This document shows positions 1 to 5,850 of a stretch of 17,240 bases of DNA, in pieces; the stretch's first letter is position 1, and each line of letters opens with the position of its first letter. The notes under the pieces were generated by a model. The model had not been told where the DNA came from and made no database searches. It saw nothing but the letters and a program-made list of their open reading frames with translations. A program made the translations under genes and the position numbers. The stretch comes from Clostridia bacterium (GTDB taxonomy: Bacteria; Bacillota_A; Clostridia; Christensenellales; Aristaeellaceae). The stretch covers positions 1 through 17,240 of the forward strand of contig JAFQEB010000127.1 of assembly GCA_017399225.1 (NCBI GenBank), read 5' to 3'.

Positions 1-282
1 CCTTCGCGGGGTGGAGGGGCAGAGCCCCTCCCCGTCGGAGACCTCCGCGCCGCAGCGCAAAAACTCGCACTACGCCTTTGAACGATCTCCGATCGTTCAA
101 ACAGTTCAACCGATCAACAAAGGAAGCGAAAAAAAGGGTGTCGAGAGGGCCGAAGGTCCTTCGCGGGGTGGAGGGGCAGAGCCCCTCCCCGTCGGAGACC
201 TCCGCGCCGCAGCGCAACCCTCCCACAACGCCTTTGAACGATCTCCCGATCGTTCAAACAGTTCAACCGACCAACAAAGGAA
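1..282. repeat. Diverged direct repeat, two copies with internal hairpins
   Basis: Bases 1-124 recur at 158-282 with few changes, including one extra C in the second copy; about 33 bases separate them. Each copy holds two strong palindromes. The first has arms GGAGGGGC and GCCCCTCC around AGA (13-31 and 170-188). The second has 10-bp arms TTGAACGATC and GATCGTTCAA around TCC in copy 1 (78-100) and TCCC in copy 2 (234-257). An open frame happens to run through both copies into the acetyltransferase, but it has no ribosome binding site and its peptide is simply the repeat translated twice, so I call this noncoding. Copy 1 may continue beyond the left edge. Confidence 0.85.
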
Positions 283-334
283 CAGACCAACCTCCCACAC
301 CCCAACATCCCCCCAAAGGAAAGGAGCCCCTCAA

Positions 335-778
335 ATGCCCACCATCCGCCCCATGACCATCGCCGACTACGACGGCGTCTACGACCTGTGGATCAGCACC
401 CCCGGCATGGGCCTGAACACCACCGACGACAGCCGCGAAGGCATCGCCCGGTACCTGCGCCGCAATTCCACCACCTGCTTCGTGGCGGAGGAGGCCGGGC
501 GCATCGTGGGGGTCATCATCGCCGGTCACGACGGGCGGCGGGGGTTCATCTACCACACGGCGGTGCGGCCGGAATGCCGCAAGCAGGGCATCGCCACGCA
601 GCTGGTGGAGCACGCCATGGACGCGCTGGAAAAGGAGGGCATCCACAAGGCGGCGCTGGTGGTATTTGAGCGGAATGCGCTGGGCAATGCCTTCTGGGAG
701 CGCATCGGGTTTGAGGAAAGAACGGATCTGGTGTACCGCAACCGGAGCATCCATGCGCTGGAGAGGATTGATACCTGA
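335..778 (+). CDS. GNAT family N-acetyltransferase
   Basis: A 147-residue protein covering a complete single GNAT domain, which transfers an acetyl group from acetyl-CoA to an amine; the substrate cannot be told from sequence. The N-terminus (RPMTIADYDGVYDLW) is the usual first strand and helix. The acetyl-CoA pyrophosphate-binding motif A is RKQGIA at residues 82-87 (the R/Q-x-x-G-x-G/A pattern), followed by the helix ATQLVEHAMDAL. The C-terminal part has the common NALGNAFWERIGFEER segment (motif B), whose F-W-x-x-x-G-F pattern is typical of RimI-like acetyltransferases. The start at 335 is chosen because AAGGAG lies 8 nt upstream (321-326) and the domain begins at once; the open frame extends to base 11 but only through repeat DNA. 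No promoter was found. No terminator directly follows; the next strong hairpin is at 1361. Confidence 0.88.
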   Translation: MPTIRPMTIADYDGVYDLWISTPGMGLNTTDDSREGIARYLRRNSTTCFVAEEAGRIVGVIIAGHDGRRGFIYHTAVRPECRKQGIATQLVEHAMDALEKEGIHKAALVVFERNALGNAFWERIGFEERTDLVYRNRSIHALERIDT

Positions 779-850
779 GGAGGATTGGAAAGCCCCTCTG
801 TATGCGGAAGAACTTTCGCTGGCTTGACAAATGGGGGTTGTGAGACACTT

Positions 851-1290
851 TTCTTGTGAGGCAGGCTTATTCTGCCGCAGAGAGCCGCTTTCGCGCGTCG
901 AAGGGTCATCGACCCGCGCAGCGCAAAGCCGCCGGGGCATTCGCGTGCCACGACTCCCCAGTGGGGAGTTCGCCAAAGGCGAAAGTGGCAGGTGAATGTT
1001 AAAGTGCAAAATGGTGCTTTCCCCCCGGTCCCCCCTCTTTTCCCTTTTAGTCGTCTGCTTTGCGGCTGCGGTGCTGGGCGGCTCGGGTTGCAGAGGGTTT
1101 CTCTGAATTTCCGCTTTCAGCGGAAGAAACCCTCTGCAAATTCGCCGCTACATTTCCTTTGCGGGCTGTACTGCAGCCGCTGGGGGCTGGCAACAATTTC
1201 GCTGTGCTTTCCTTTGCTGGCTGCAGGTTAAGACGGCCAAAAGGCTCTCCCTTTGGGAGAGCTCCCGCGCAAGCGGGTGAGAGGGTTCTG
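851..1290 (+). repeat. Large multi-hairpin interspersed repeat, copy A
   Basis: This stretch aligns with 10847-11290 (copy B) over most of its length; orientation is given relative to copy B and the strand is otherwise arbitrary. The most striking shared part is a long stem at 1090-1137: outer arms GCAGAGGGTTTC and GAAACCCTCTGC, a left-side 7-nt bulge TCTGAAT, and inner arms TTCCGCT and AGCGGAA around TTC. Further right are hairpins with arms GCTCTCCC and GGGAGAGC (1244-1262) and CCCGC and GCGGG around GCAA (1264-1277). Open frames exist on both strands but have no ribosome binding sites and do not resemble proteins. It fills the gap between the convergent GNAT and SDR genes. A TTGACA at 824-829 precedes it, but I see no good -10. 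Confidence 0.8.
946..990. repeat. 45-nt Y-shaped palindromic unit inside repeat A
   Basis: An outer stem TGCCAC (946-951) with GTGGCA (985-990) encloses two hairpins side by side: ACTCCCC and GGGGAGT around AGT (953-969), then TCGCC and GGCGA around AAA (970-982). The same architecture, with different outer and second stems, is found at 11177-11223. Compared with copy B, bases about 938-1000 are extra in copy A, so the unit looks inserted. Confidence 0.7.
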
Positions 1291-1350
1291 CGCGTCCGCA
1301 GACGCGCCTCTTGGTGCGCCAAATTCAAGTTCAACGCCATCATCCAATTA

Positions 1351-1400
1351 CCGCAACAAGAAACCGCAAGCCTTGGTTGGCCTGCGGTTTCGATTTGTTT
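1351..1400. terminator. Two-way intrinsic terminator between GNAT/repeat A and SDR
   Basis: Arms AAACCGCAAGCC (1361-1372) and GGCCTGCGGTTT (1379-1390) pair around TTGGTT with one mismatch. On the minus strand the stem is followed by TTTCTTGTTG, which ends the SDR transcript; on the plus strand it is followed by CGATTTGTTT, so it can also stop transcripts coming through repeat A. Confidence 0.75.
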
Positions 1401-1415
1401 ATGTGGGCTCGCAGC

Positions 1416-2129
1416 TTATTCATCCAGCCTCCAGCCGTGGTCAGCGTGGTAGATCATCTGCCTTGTCATGCCGCCGTCGATGCAGATGTTCTCGCCTGTG
1501 ATGAAGCCGGCCTTGTCCGAGGCCAGGAAGAGCGCCATGTGGGCGATGTCCAGGGGATGGCCGACGCGTCCGGCGGGCTGCTGGGTGGCGTCCGGGCCCT
1601 CGTAGACGGTGTAGGCCGTGTCGATCCAGCCGGGGGAGATCGAGTTGACCCGCACCCTGCCGCGAAGGCTCACGGCCAGCGCGTGGGTCAGGGCCGCGAT
1701 ACCGCCCTTGGCCGCGGTGTAGGATTCGGTCTGCGGCTGGCTCATCCGGTCGCGGCTGGAAGAGATGTTCAGCACGGAGGCCCCCGGCGCGAAATGGGGC
1801 AGGAAGAGTTTTGTGAGGTAGAAGGCCGCCGTTACGCCCACGTTCAGGGCCCGGGTGAAGTCCTCGTAGCTGCACTCGTCAATGCCCTTCATCATCGGCG
1901 GGGCGTTGTTGACCAGTACGTCCACATGGCCGTGATCGGCAATGACCCGGGCGGCAAAGCGCTCCAGGGTCTCCTTGTCGCCGATGTCGCCGACGAAATA
2001 CGGGTTCTCCTGCACGTCGATCAGGCAGACCTTCGCGCCCTCCTTGGCGAATTCCTCACAGATGCAGCGGCCGATGCCGCCTGCGCCGCCGGTCACGACG
2101 ACGACCTTGTTGTCAAACGCTTTCATCAT
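1416..2129 (-). CDS. SDR family NAD(P)-dependent oxidoreductase
   Basis: A 237-residue classical short-chain dehydrogenase/reductase, a soluble Rossmann-fold enzyme that oxidises or reduces a hydroxyl/carbonyl group. The cofactor motif TGGAGGIG is at residues 13-20. An acidic Asp38 ends the second strand (CLIDVQE), which favours NAD over NADP. The structural motif reads NNAP (74-77) instead of the usual NNAG. The catalytic set is Asn96, Ser124, Tyr137 and Lys141 (YTAAK). The C-terminus carries the family ending GENICIDGGMTRQ. The start at 2129 has AGGAGG 7 nt upstream (2137-2142); a second ATG directly follows and is 10 nt away. The substrate is unknown; neighbours do not reveal a pathway. 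It is divergent from the feo operon and is probably transcribed alone. Confidence 0.92.
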   Translation of the reverse strand: MMKAFDNKVVVVTGGAGGIGRCICEEFAKEGAKVCLIDVQENPYFVGDIGDKETLERFAARVIADHGHVDVLVNNAPPMMKGIDECSYEDFTRALNVGVTAAFYLTKLFLPHFAPGASVLNISSSRDRMSQPQTESYTAAKGGIAALTHALAVSLRGRVRVNSISPGWIDTAYTVYEGPDATQQPAGRVGHPLDIAHMALFLASDKAGFITGENICIDGGMTRQMIYHADHGWRLDE

Positions 2130-2167
2130 TCCCGATCCTCCTGCAAATAACGCGGGGCTTTTGCCTC

Positions 2168-2176
2168 ATTATACCA
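2168..2176 (-). promoter_or_regulatory. Extended -10 promoter of the SDR gene
   Basis: The minus strand reads TGGTATAAT here, a consensus -10 with the TGn extension, 26 nt upstream of the AGGAGG of the SDR gene. I see no good -35, which extended -10 promoters can lack. Confidence 0.65.
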
Positions 2177-2229
2177 CAGAATCCGGAAAAACACAGGAAA
2201 AAGACAGGAAATTTTCTGGAAACAGGGGG

Positions 2230-2258
2230 TTGACAAAAGGAACTCCTGGTGGTATAGT
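2230..2258 (+). promoter_or_regulatory. Sigma-A promoter of the feo operon
   Basis: TTGACA at 2230-2235 and TATAGT at 2253-2258 are separated by 17 nt, and TGG precedes the -10 (extended type). The predicted start near 2265 lies at the edge of the palindrome at 2267-2284. Confidence 0.85.
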
Positions 2259-2266
2259 ACCAATGC

Positions 2267-2284
2267 AGTTAGTGAAAGCTAACT
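2267..2284. promoter_or_regulatory. Fe-box-like operator upstream of feoA
   Basis: The perfect palindrome AGTTAG-N6-CTAACT overlaps the expected transcription start of feoA. TTAG/CTAA half-sites are typical of DtxR/IdeR-type iron-dependent repressors, so iron repression is likely. The regulator itself is not in this window. Confidence 0.65.
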
Positions 2285-2309
2285 ATCAAACGAAGATCAG
2301 GTGATCAGG

Positions 2310-2522
2310 ATGAATCTGACGACAGCAGTGGAAGGGAAGGAGTACATCATCCAGGCCATCGAAGCCGATGACGAGGAGATGGAAGCGTTCCTGTTCTCTC
2401 TGGGCTGCTACAGCGGCGAGCCGATCACGGTCGTGTCCCGGCGCAGGAGCGGCTGCGTGGTGTCCATCAAGGACGCCCGGTACAGCATTGACAATCAGCT
2501 GGCAGGAGCCATCGTTGTGTAA
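2310..2522 (+). CDS. feoA: FeoA family ferrous iron transport protein
   Basis: A 70-residue cytoplasmic protein with the small SH3-like FeoA fold, the accessory partner of the FeoB iron channel. Typical features are the stretch MEAFLFSLGCYSGEPITVVS, with a Leu-Gly-Cys turn leading into the conserved strand, the basic RRRSG loop, and the ending YSIDNQLAGAIVV. The start at 2310 is preferred over a GTG at 2301 because AGGTGA (2299-2304) lies 5 nt upstream. It is the first gene of the operon and is followed 113 nt later by feoB. FeoA proteins are thought to bind FeoB and modulate its activity. The leader carries an extended -10 promoter and an Fe-box-like palindrome, so expression probably rises in low iron. 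Confidence 0.9.
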   Translation: MNLTTAVEGKEYIIQAIEADDEEMEAFLFSLGCYSGEPITVVSRRRSGCVVSIKDARYSIDNQLAGAIVV

Positions 2523-2530
2523 AATGATGA

Positions 2531-2579
2531 GTAATCAGTCAGCTGATTACTTTTGTCGAAGGGTTAGTCTTGATTAACT
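2531..2579. promoter_or_regulatory. feoA-feoB spacer: hairpin plus a second Fe-box-like site
   Basis: Two palindromes lie in this spacer. GTAATCAG and CTGATTAC pair around TCAG (2531-2550) and are followed by TTTTG, resembling a weak attenuator. Then GGTTAG-N6-TTAACT (2562-2579) repeats the layout of the upstream site AGTTAG-N6-CTAACT with the same 6-nt spacing. I find no clear promoter for feoB alone. Confidence 0.5.
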
Positions 2580-2635
2580 TGGAGTGGACGGCATTTGAAG
2601 AAAGCCTGCGAGGATAGAAGGAGGAGCATCCTACC

Positions 2636-4675
2636 ATGAAGAGAATTGCACTGACGGGTAATCCCAACAGCGGCAAGACGACAATGTACAATGCCCTGAC
2701 CGGCCGGAACGAGAAGGTCGGCAACTGGGCGGGCGTGACGGTCGAGCGCAAGGAGCATGCCGTCAAGAAGCAGTATTGCCCCGGCGGCGACGAGCTGATC
2801 GCTGTTGACCTGCCCGGCGCATACTCGATGTCCCCCTTCACCTCTGAAGAGTCCATCACCAGCTCTTATGTGAAGAACGAGAACCCCGACGTCATCATCA
2901 ACATCGTCGACGCCACGAACCTCAGCCGCAGCCTGTTCTTCACCACGCAGCTGCTGGAGCTGGGCATCCCCATGGTGGTGGCGCTGAACAAGGCCGACGT
3001 GAACGAGAAGAAGAAGACCACCATCGACGTGGCTGCTCTCTCTGAGAAGCTGGGCTGCCCGGTGGTCGAGGCGGTGTCCACCACCGGCGAGGGCCTGAAG
3101 GAGGTCATTGCCAAGGCGGTCGAGCAGATCGGCAAGGAGCAGAAAGCCCCTTATGTGCAAGGCGATATCGACCTGACGGACAAGGCAGTGGTCGTGACTG
3201 CCGACCGTGAGCGCTTCAGGTTCGTCAACGGCGTGGTGGCCAAGGTCGAAAAGCGCGTTGTGAAGACTGCTGACAAGAACAGCCAGGACAAGATTGACGC
3301 CATTGTGACCCACCCCGTGCTGGGCCTTGTGATCTTTGCAGCCATCATGTTCGGCGTGTTCTGGATCTCTCAGGCTGAGGGCGGTCTGGGCATCTGGCTG
3401 GCGGGTATCCTCGAGGGCTGGATGGAAACTGTGACCGAATGGGTCGCCGGCCTGGTGGAGGGCGCTTCGCCCATCCTGCAGTCCCTGATCGTCGACGGCG
3501 TTGTGGGCGGCGTTGCGGCCGTGCTGGGCTTCCTGCCCCTGGTGATGGTGATGTATTTCCTCATCGCCCTGCTGGAGGACTGCGGCTACATGGCCCGTGC
3601 CTCTGTGGTGCTGGATCCCATCTTCAAGAAGGTGGGCCTCTCCGGCAAGTCCGTGATTCCCTTCGTCATCGGCACCGGCTGCGCCATCCCCGGCGTCATG
3701 GCCTGCCGCACCATCCGCAACGAGCGCGAGCGCCGCGCCACCGCCATGCTGGCGCCCTTCATGCCCTGCGGCGCGAAGCTGCCCGTCATCGCCCTGTTTG
3801 CCGGCGTGTTCTTCCCCGGCGCCGGCTGGGTGGGCCCGCTGATGTACTTTGTGGGCATTGCGCTGATCTTCTTCGGCGCGCTGCTGATCAACGCCATCAC
3901 CGGCCACAAGGTGCGCAAGTCCTACTTCATCATGGAGCTGCCCGAGTATAAGGTGCCCTCCCTGGTTCGTGCGTTCATGTCCATGCTGAGCCGCGGCTGG
4001 GCCTACATCGTCAAGGCCGGCACCATCATCCTGCTGTGCAACACCGTCGTGCAGGTGATGCAGTCCTTCACCTGGAGCTTCACGCCTGCCAATGAGGCGG
4101 CGTCCGATTCCATCCTGGCCTCTATCGCCAATCCCTTTGCTTACGTGCTGATCCCCGTCATCGGCTACCACTGCTGGCAGCTGGCTGCCGCTGCGGTGAC
4201 CGGCTTCATTGCCAAGGAGAACGTGGTGGGCACGCTGGCCGTGTGCTTCGCGGTGACGAACCTGATCGACGTTGACGCGCTGGAGCTGGCGACGGAGAAC
4301 GTCAGCGCCGTGGCCCTGGCCTTTGGCGGAAATACCGGCGTGGCCATGACGGCCTCTGCGGCCCTGGCATACCTGATGTTCAACCTGTTCACGCCCCCGT
4401 GCTTTGCAGCCATCGGTGCGATGAACTCCGAGATGAAGAGCGCCAAGTGGCTGTGGGGCGGCATCGGCCTGCAGCTGGCCACCGGCTTCACTGCCGGCTA
4501 CCTGGTGTACACCATCGGCACCCTGCTGACGGACGCGGCCAGCCTGAACGTGGGAGGCGCCATCTGCGGCGGCATTGCCGTGGCGGCTTTCGCGGCGATC
4601 ATCACGGCGATCATCATGAACACCCGCAAGAACCTCAAGGCCGAGTATGAGCTGAAGGCCGGCGCAAAGGCGTAA
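2636..4675 (+). CDS. feoB: Ferrous iron transporter FeoB
   Basis: A 679-residue membrane protein that imports Fe(II), with an N-terminal GTP-binding domain. G1 is GNPNSGKT (residues 8-15), the switch region NWAGVTVE follows, G3 is DLPG (58-61) and G4 is NKAD (118-121). A linker of about 70 residues rich in charged residues leads to the membrane part, beginning with the first hydrophobic helix (LGLVIFAAIMFGVFW). The Gate regions include DCGYMARASVVLD and GTGCAIPGVMACRT, with the conserved Cys, and the second half has GYHCWQLAAAAVTGF and FTPPCFAAIGAM. It ends in a short charged tail. At 679 residues it is in the usual range. The ATG at 2636 has AAGGAGGAG upstream at 2618-2626. It lies in the operon feoA-feoB-Cys-rich protein, and an Fe-box-like site precedes it. 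Confidence 0.97.
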   Translation: MKRIALTGNPNSGKTTMYNALTGRNEKVGNWAGVTVERKEHAVKKQYCPGGDELIAVDLPGAYSMSPFTSEESITSSYVKNENPDVIINIVDATNLSRSLFFTTQLLELGIPMVVALNKADVNEKKKTTIDVAALSEKLGCPVVEAVSTTGEGLKEVIAKAVEQIGKEQKAPYVQGDIDLTDKAVVVTADRERFRFVNGVVAKVEKRVVKTADKNSQDKIDAIVTHPVLGLVIFAAIMFGVFWISQAEGGLGIWLAGILEGWMETVTEWVAGLVEGASPILQSLIVDGVVGGVAAVLGFLPLVMVMYFLIALLEDCGYMARASVVLDPIFKKVGLSGKSVIPFVIGTGCAIPGVMACRTIRNERERRATAMLAPFMPCGAKLPVIALFAGVFFPGAGWVGPLMYFVGIALIFFGALLINAITGHKVRKSYFIMELPEYKVPSLVRAFMSMLSRGWAYIVKAGTIILLCNTVVQVMQSFTWSFTPANEAASDSILASIANPFAYVLIPVIGYHCWQLAAAAVTGFIAKENVVGTLAVCFAVTNLIDVDALELATENVSAVALAFGGNTGVAMTASAALAYLMFNLFTPPCFAAIGAMNSEMKSAKWLWGGIGLQLATGFTAGYLVYTIGTLLTDAASLNVGGAICGGIAVAAFAAIITAIIMNTRKNLKAEYELKAGAKA

Positions 4676-4701
4676 TCCCCCCTTCGCAAGGAGATACCTC
4701 T

Positions 4702-4845
4702 ATGATCGACATCATTCTTATCATTTTTCTGCTGCTCATCCTCGGCGGCGCGGGCTATTATGTCTACAAGGCCAAGAAGAGCGGCAAGAAGTGCATCGGC
4801 TGTCCCTACGCAGGGACGGAAGGCTGCAGCTGCAGCAAGAAGTGA
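4702..4845 (+). CDS. FeoB-associated Cys-rich membrane protein
   Basis: A 47-residue protein located 26 nt after feoB. It has one N-terminal membrane helix (IDIILIIFLLLILGGAGYY), a basic KAKKSGKK stretch, then a Cys-rich tail with CIGC, CPYAGTEGC and CSC spacing (Cys31, 34, 42, 44). This matches the small FeoB-associated Cys-rich membrane protein family found after feoB in many Firmicutes. Its role is not settled; suggestions include helping metal handover or assembly at FeoB. The ATG has AAGGAG 8 nt upstream (4688-4693). A strong terminator follows at 4898-4938, so it is the last gene of the operon. Confidence 0.9.
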   Translation: MIDIILIIFLLLILGGAGYYVYKAKKSGKKCIGCPYAGTEGCSCSKK

Positions 4846-4897
4846 TCTGAACCTCCACATCAGATCCGAATCAGATCCCATCCCTCCAAAGACATCA

Positions 4898-4938
4898 AAG
4901 GGCAGGCCCGTAAACGCGACGGGTCTGCCCTTGTTTAT
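4898..4938. terminator. Two-way intrinsic terminator between feo operon and AraC gene
   Basis: Arms AAGGGCAGGCCCGT (4898-4911) and ACGGGTCTGCCCTT (4919-4932) pair with a single C-T mismatch and are followed on the plus strand by TTGTTTATT. On the minus strand the trailing sequence is TTTGATGTCTTT. It therefore ends both the feo operon and the convergent AraC-type gene, whose stop codon overlaps it. Confidence 0.9.
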
Positions 4939-5672
4939 TCTGTCTGCGTGAGGGGGGCGCGACGGCGGTATTCACCGGGCGTCATGCCCACATGCTGCCG
5001 GAATACACTGATGAAATGGCTCTGGGAACTGAAGGCCAGCACATGCGCGATCTGCGATACGGGCTGATCGGTCAGCTCCAGGGTTTCCCGGGCGGCGTCC
5101 AGCTTCCGGGCGGTGATGTATTGCCCGATGCTCATGCCCGTCTCCCGGCGGAACAGGCGGGAAAGGTGCGCCCGGCTCAGCCCGCTGGCGCTGCACAGGG
5201 CCTCCACCGGGATCTTCTCATGCAGGTGCGTGTGGATGTACTCCGTACAGTGCAGGATGGGCCGGGAATAGCGCGGGCGGCGATTCAGACTGCGCATACG
5301 CCCGGCGTAGGCGATCACCAGCTCCCGGTGCAGCTGATGCACCTCGTGTTCGCTGCGACAGACGTCGATGCGGCGGATGTACAGGTCGCTCAGGTTGAAG
5401 GCGGTCTCCGCGTCCAGCCCGCCCGCCATGCAGTAGCGGGTGATGAAGGCCACGGTGATCGTCAAATGATACTGCAGGCTGCGCAGGGGATCGTCGCTCA
5501 GCCGCCCGAAGCCCTCCTGGCCCAGCGGGGTGAAGAGCCGCAGGGCCCCCTCCTGGTCCCCCTGCTGGATGGAGCGGTAGAAAGCCGCCTCCCGGTCGTA
5601 GTGGAGATGGCTGATCAGCTGCTCGCGGTTGTCGTACTCGGTTCGTGCAAGGGCGCGGCGCATATCGGTCAT
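4935..5672 (-). CDS. AraC family transcriptional regulator
   Basis: A 245-residue DNA-binding regulator. The C-terminal 100 residues form the AraC pair of helix-turn-helix motifs: IPVEALCSASGLSRAHLSRL for the first and PVSQIAHVLAFSSQSHFISV for the second, followed by the family ending GMTPGEYRRR. The N-terminal part is helical and Leu-rich (QQGDQEGALRLFTPLG, then DPLRSLQYHLTITVAFITRY). It is a type seen in Firmicutes AraC regulators and is not the cupin-like sugar-binding domain, so the signal is unknown. The ATG at 5672 is preferred to a GTG at 5681 because AAAGG lies 11 nt upstream of the ATG but only 2 nt from the GTG. It is divergent from the GH16-GH5 glucanase pair, which it probably controls; four matching short sites lie between them. 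Confidence 0.9.
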   Translation of the reverse strand: MTDMRRALARTEYDNREQLISHLHYDREAAFYRSIQQGDQEGALRLFTPLGQEGFGRLSDDPLRSLQYHLTITVAFITRYCMAGGLDAETAFNLSDLYIRRIDVCRSEHEVHQLHRELVIAYAGRMRSLNRRPRYSRPILHCTEYIHTHLHEKIPVEALCSASGLSRAHLSRLFRRETGMSIGQYITARKLDAARETLELTDQPVSQIAHVLAFSSQSHFISVFRQHVGMTPGEYRRRAPLTQTE

Positions 5673-5699
5673 GGGCTTCACCGCCTTTCTGAATAGACG

Positions 5700-5789
5700 A
5701 TATCATATTATTTCCAATCAATCAAGCACAAAAACGACAAATATGATACAAATATGATATTCTGCAAGCGTGGGGAGAGAGTATCATAC
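5700..5789. promoter_or_regulatory. Divergent control region with four TATGATA/TATCATA sites
   Basis: TATGATA occurs at 5742-5748 and 5753-5759, a direct repeat spaced 11 bp (about one helical turn), and its reverse TATCATA occurs at 5701-5707 and 5782-5788. The longer arms ATATCATATT (5700-5709) and AATATGATAT (5751-5760) are perfect reverse complements. AraC-type activators usually bind such direct half-sites. No clear -35/-10 pair is seen for the GH16 gene, which fits activator-dependent transcription. Confidence 0.5.
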
Positions 5790-5850
5790 AGGCAGAGGCT
5801 GAAAAGCCGTATACGTTACATGAACATGACTGCGGAAAGGAAGCGATCCG

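Noticed and set aside
1..282. CRISPR array
   Set aside because: Only two long repeats of about 124 bp, not short repeats with regular spacers; no cas genes in the window.
11..334. N-terminal extension of the GNAT frame, 108 extra codons
   Set aside because: It is the translated direct repeat, has no ribosome binding site, and the domain starts at the ATG at 335 with a good site 8 nt upstream.
1047..1343. Minus-strand open frame in repeat copy A, and a similar one in copy B (10965-11348)
   Set aside because: The peptides are similar only because the repeat copies are similar. There is no ribosome binding site, and the sequence changes keep stems rather than codons.
2564..4171. Long minus-strand frame opposite feoB
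   Set aside because: Shadow frame in GC-rich DNA; composition is rich in His, Gly and Asp, with no ribosome binding site and no recognisable domain.
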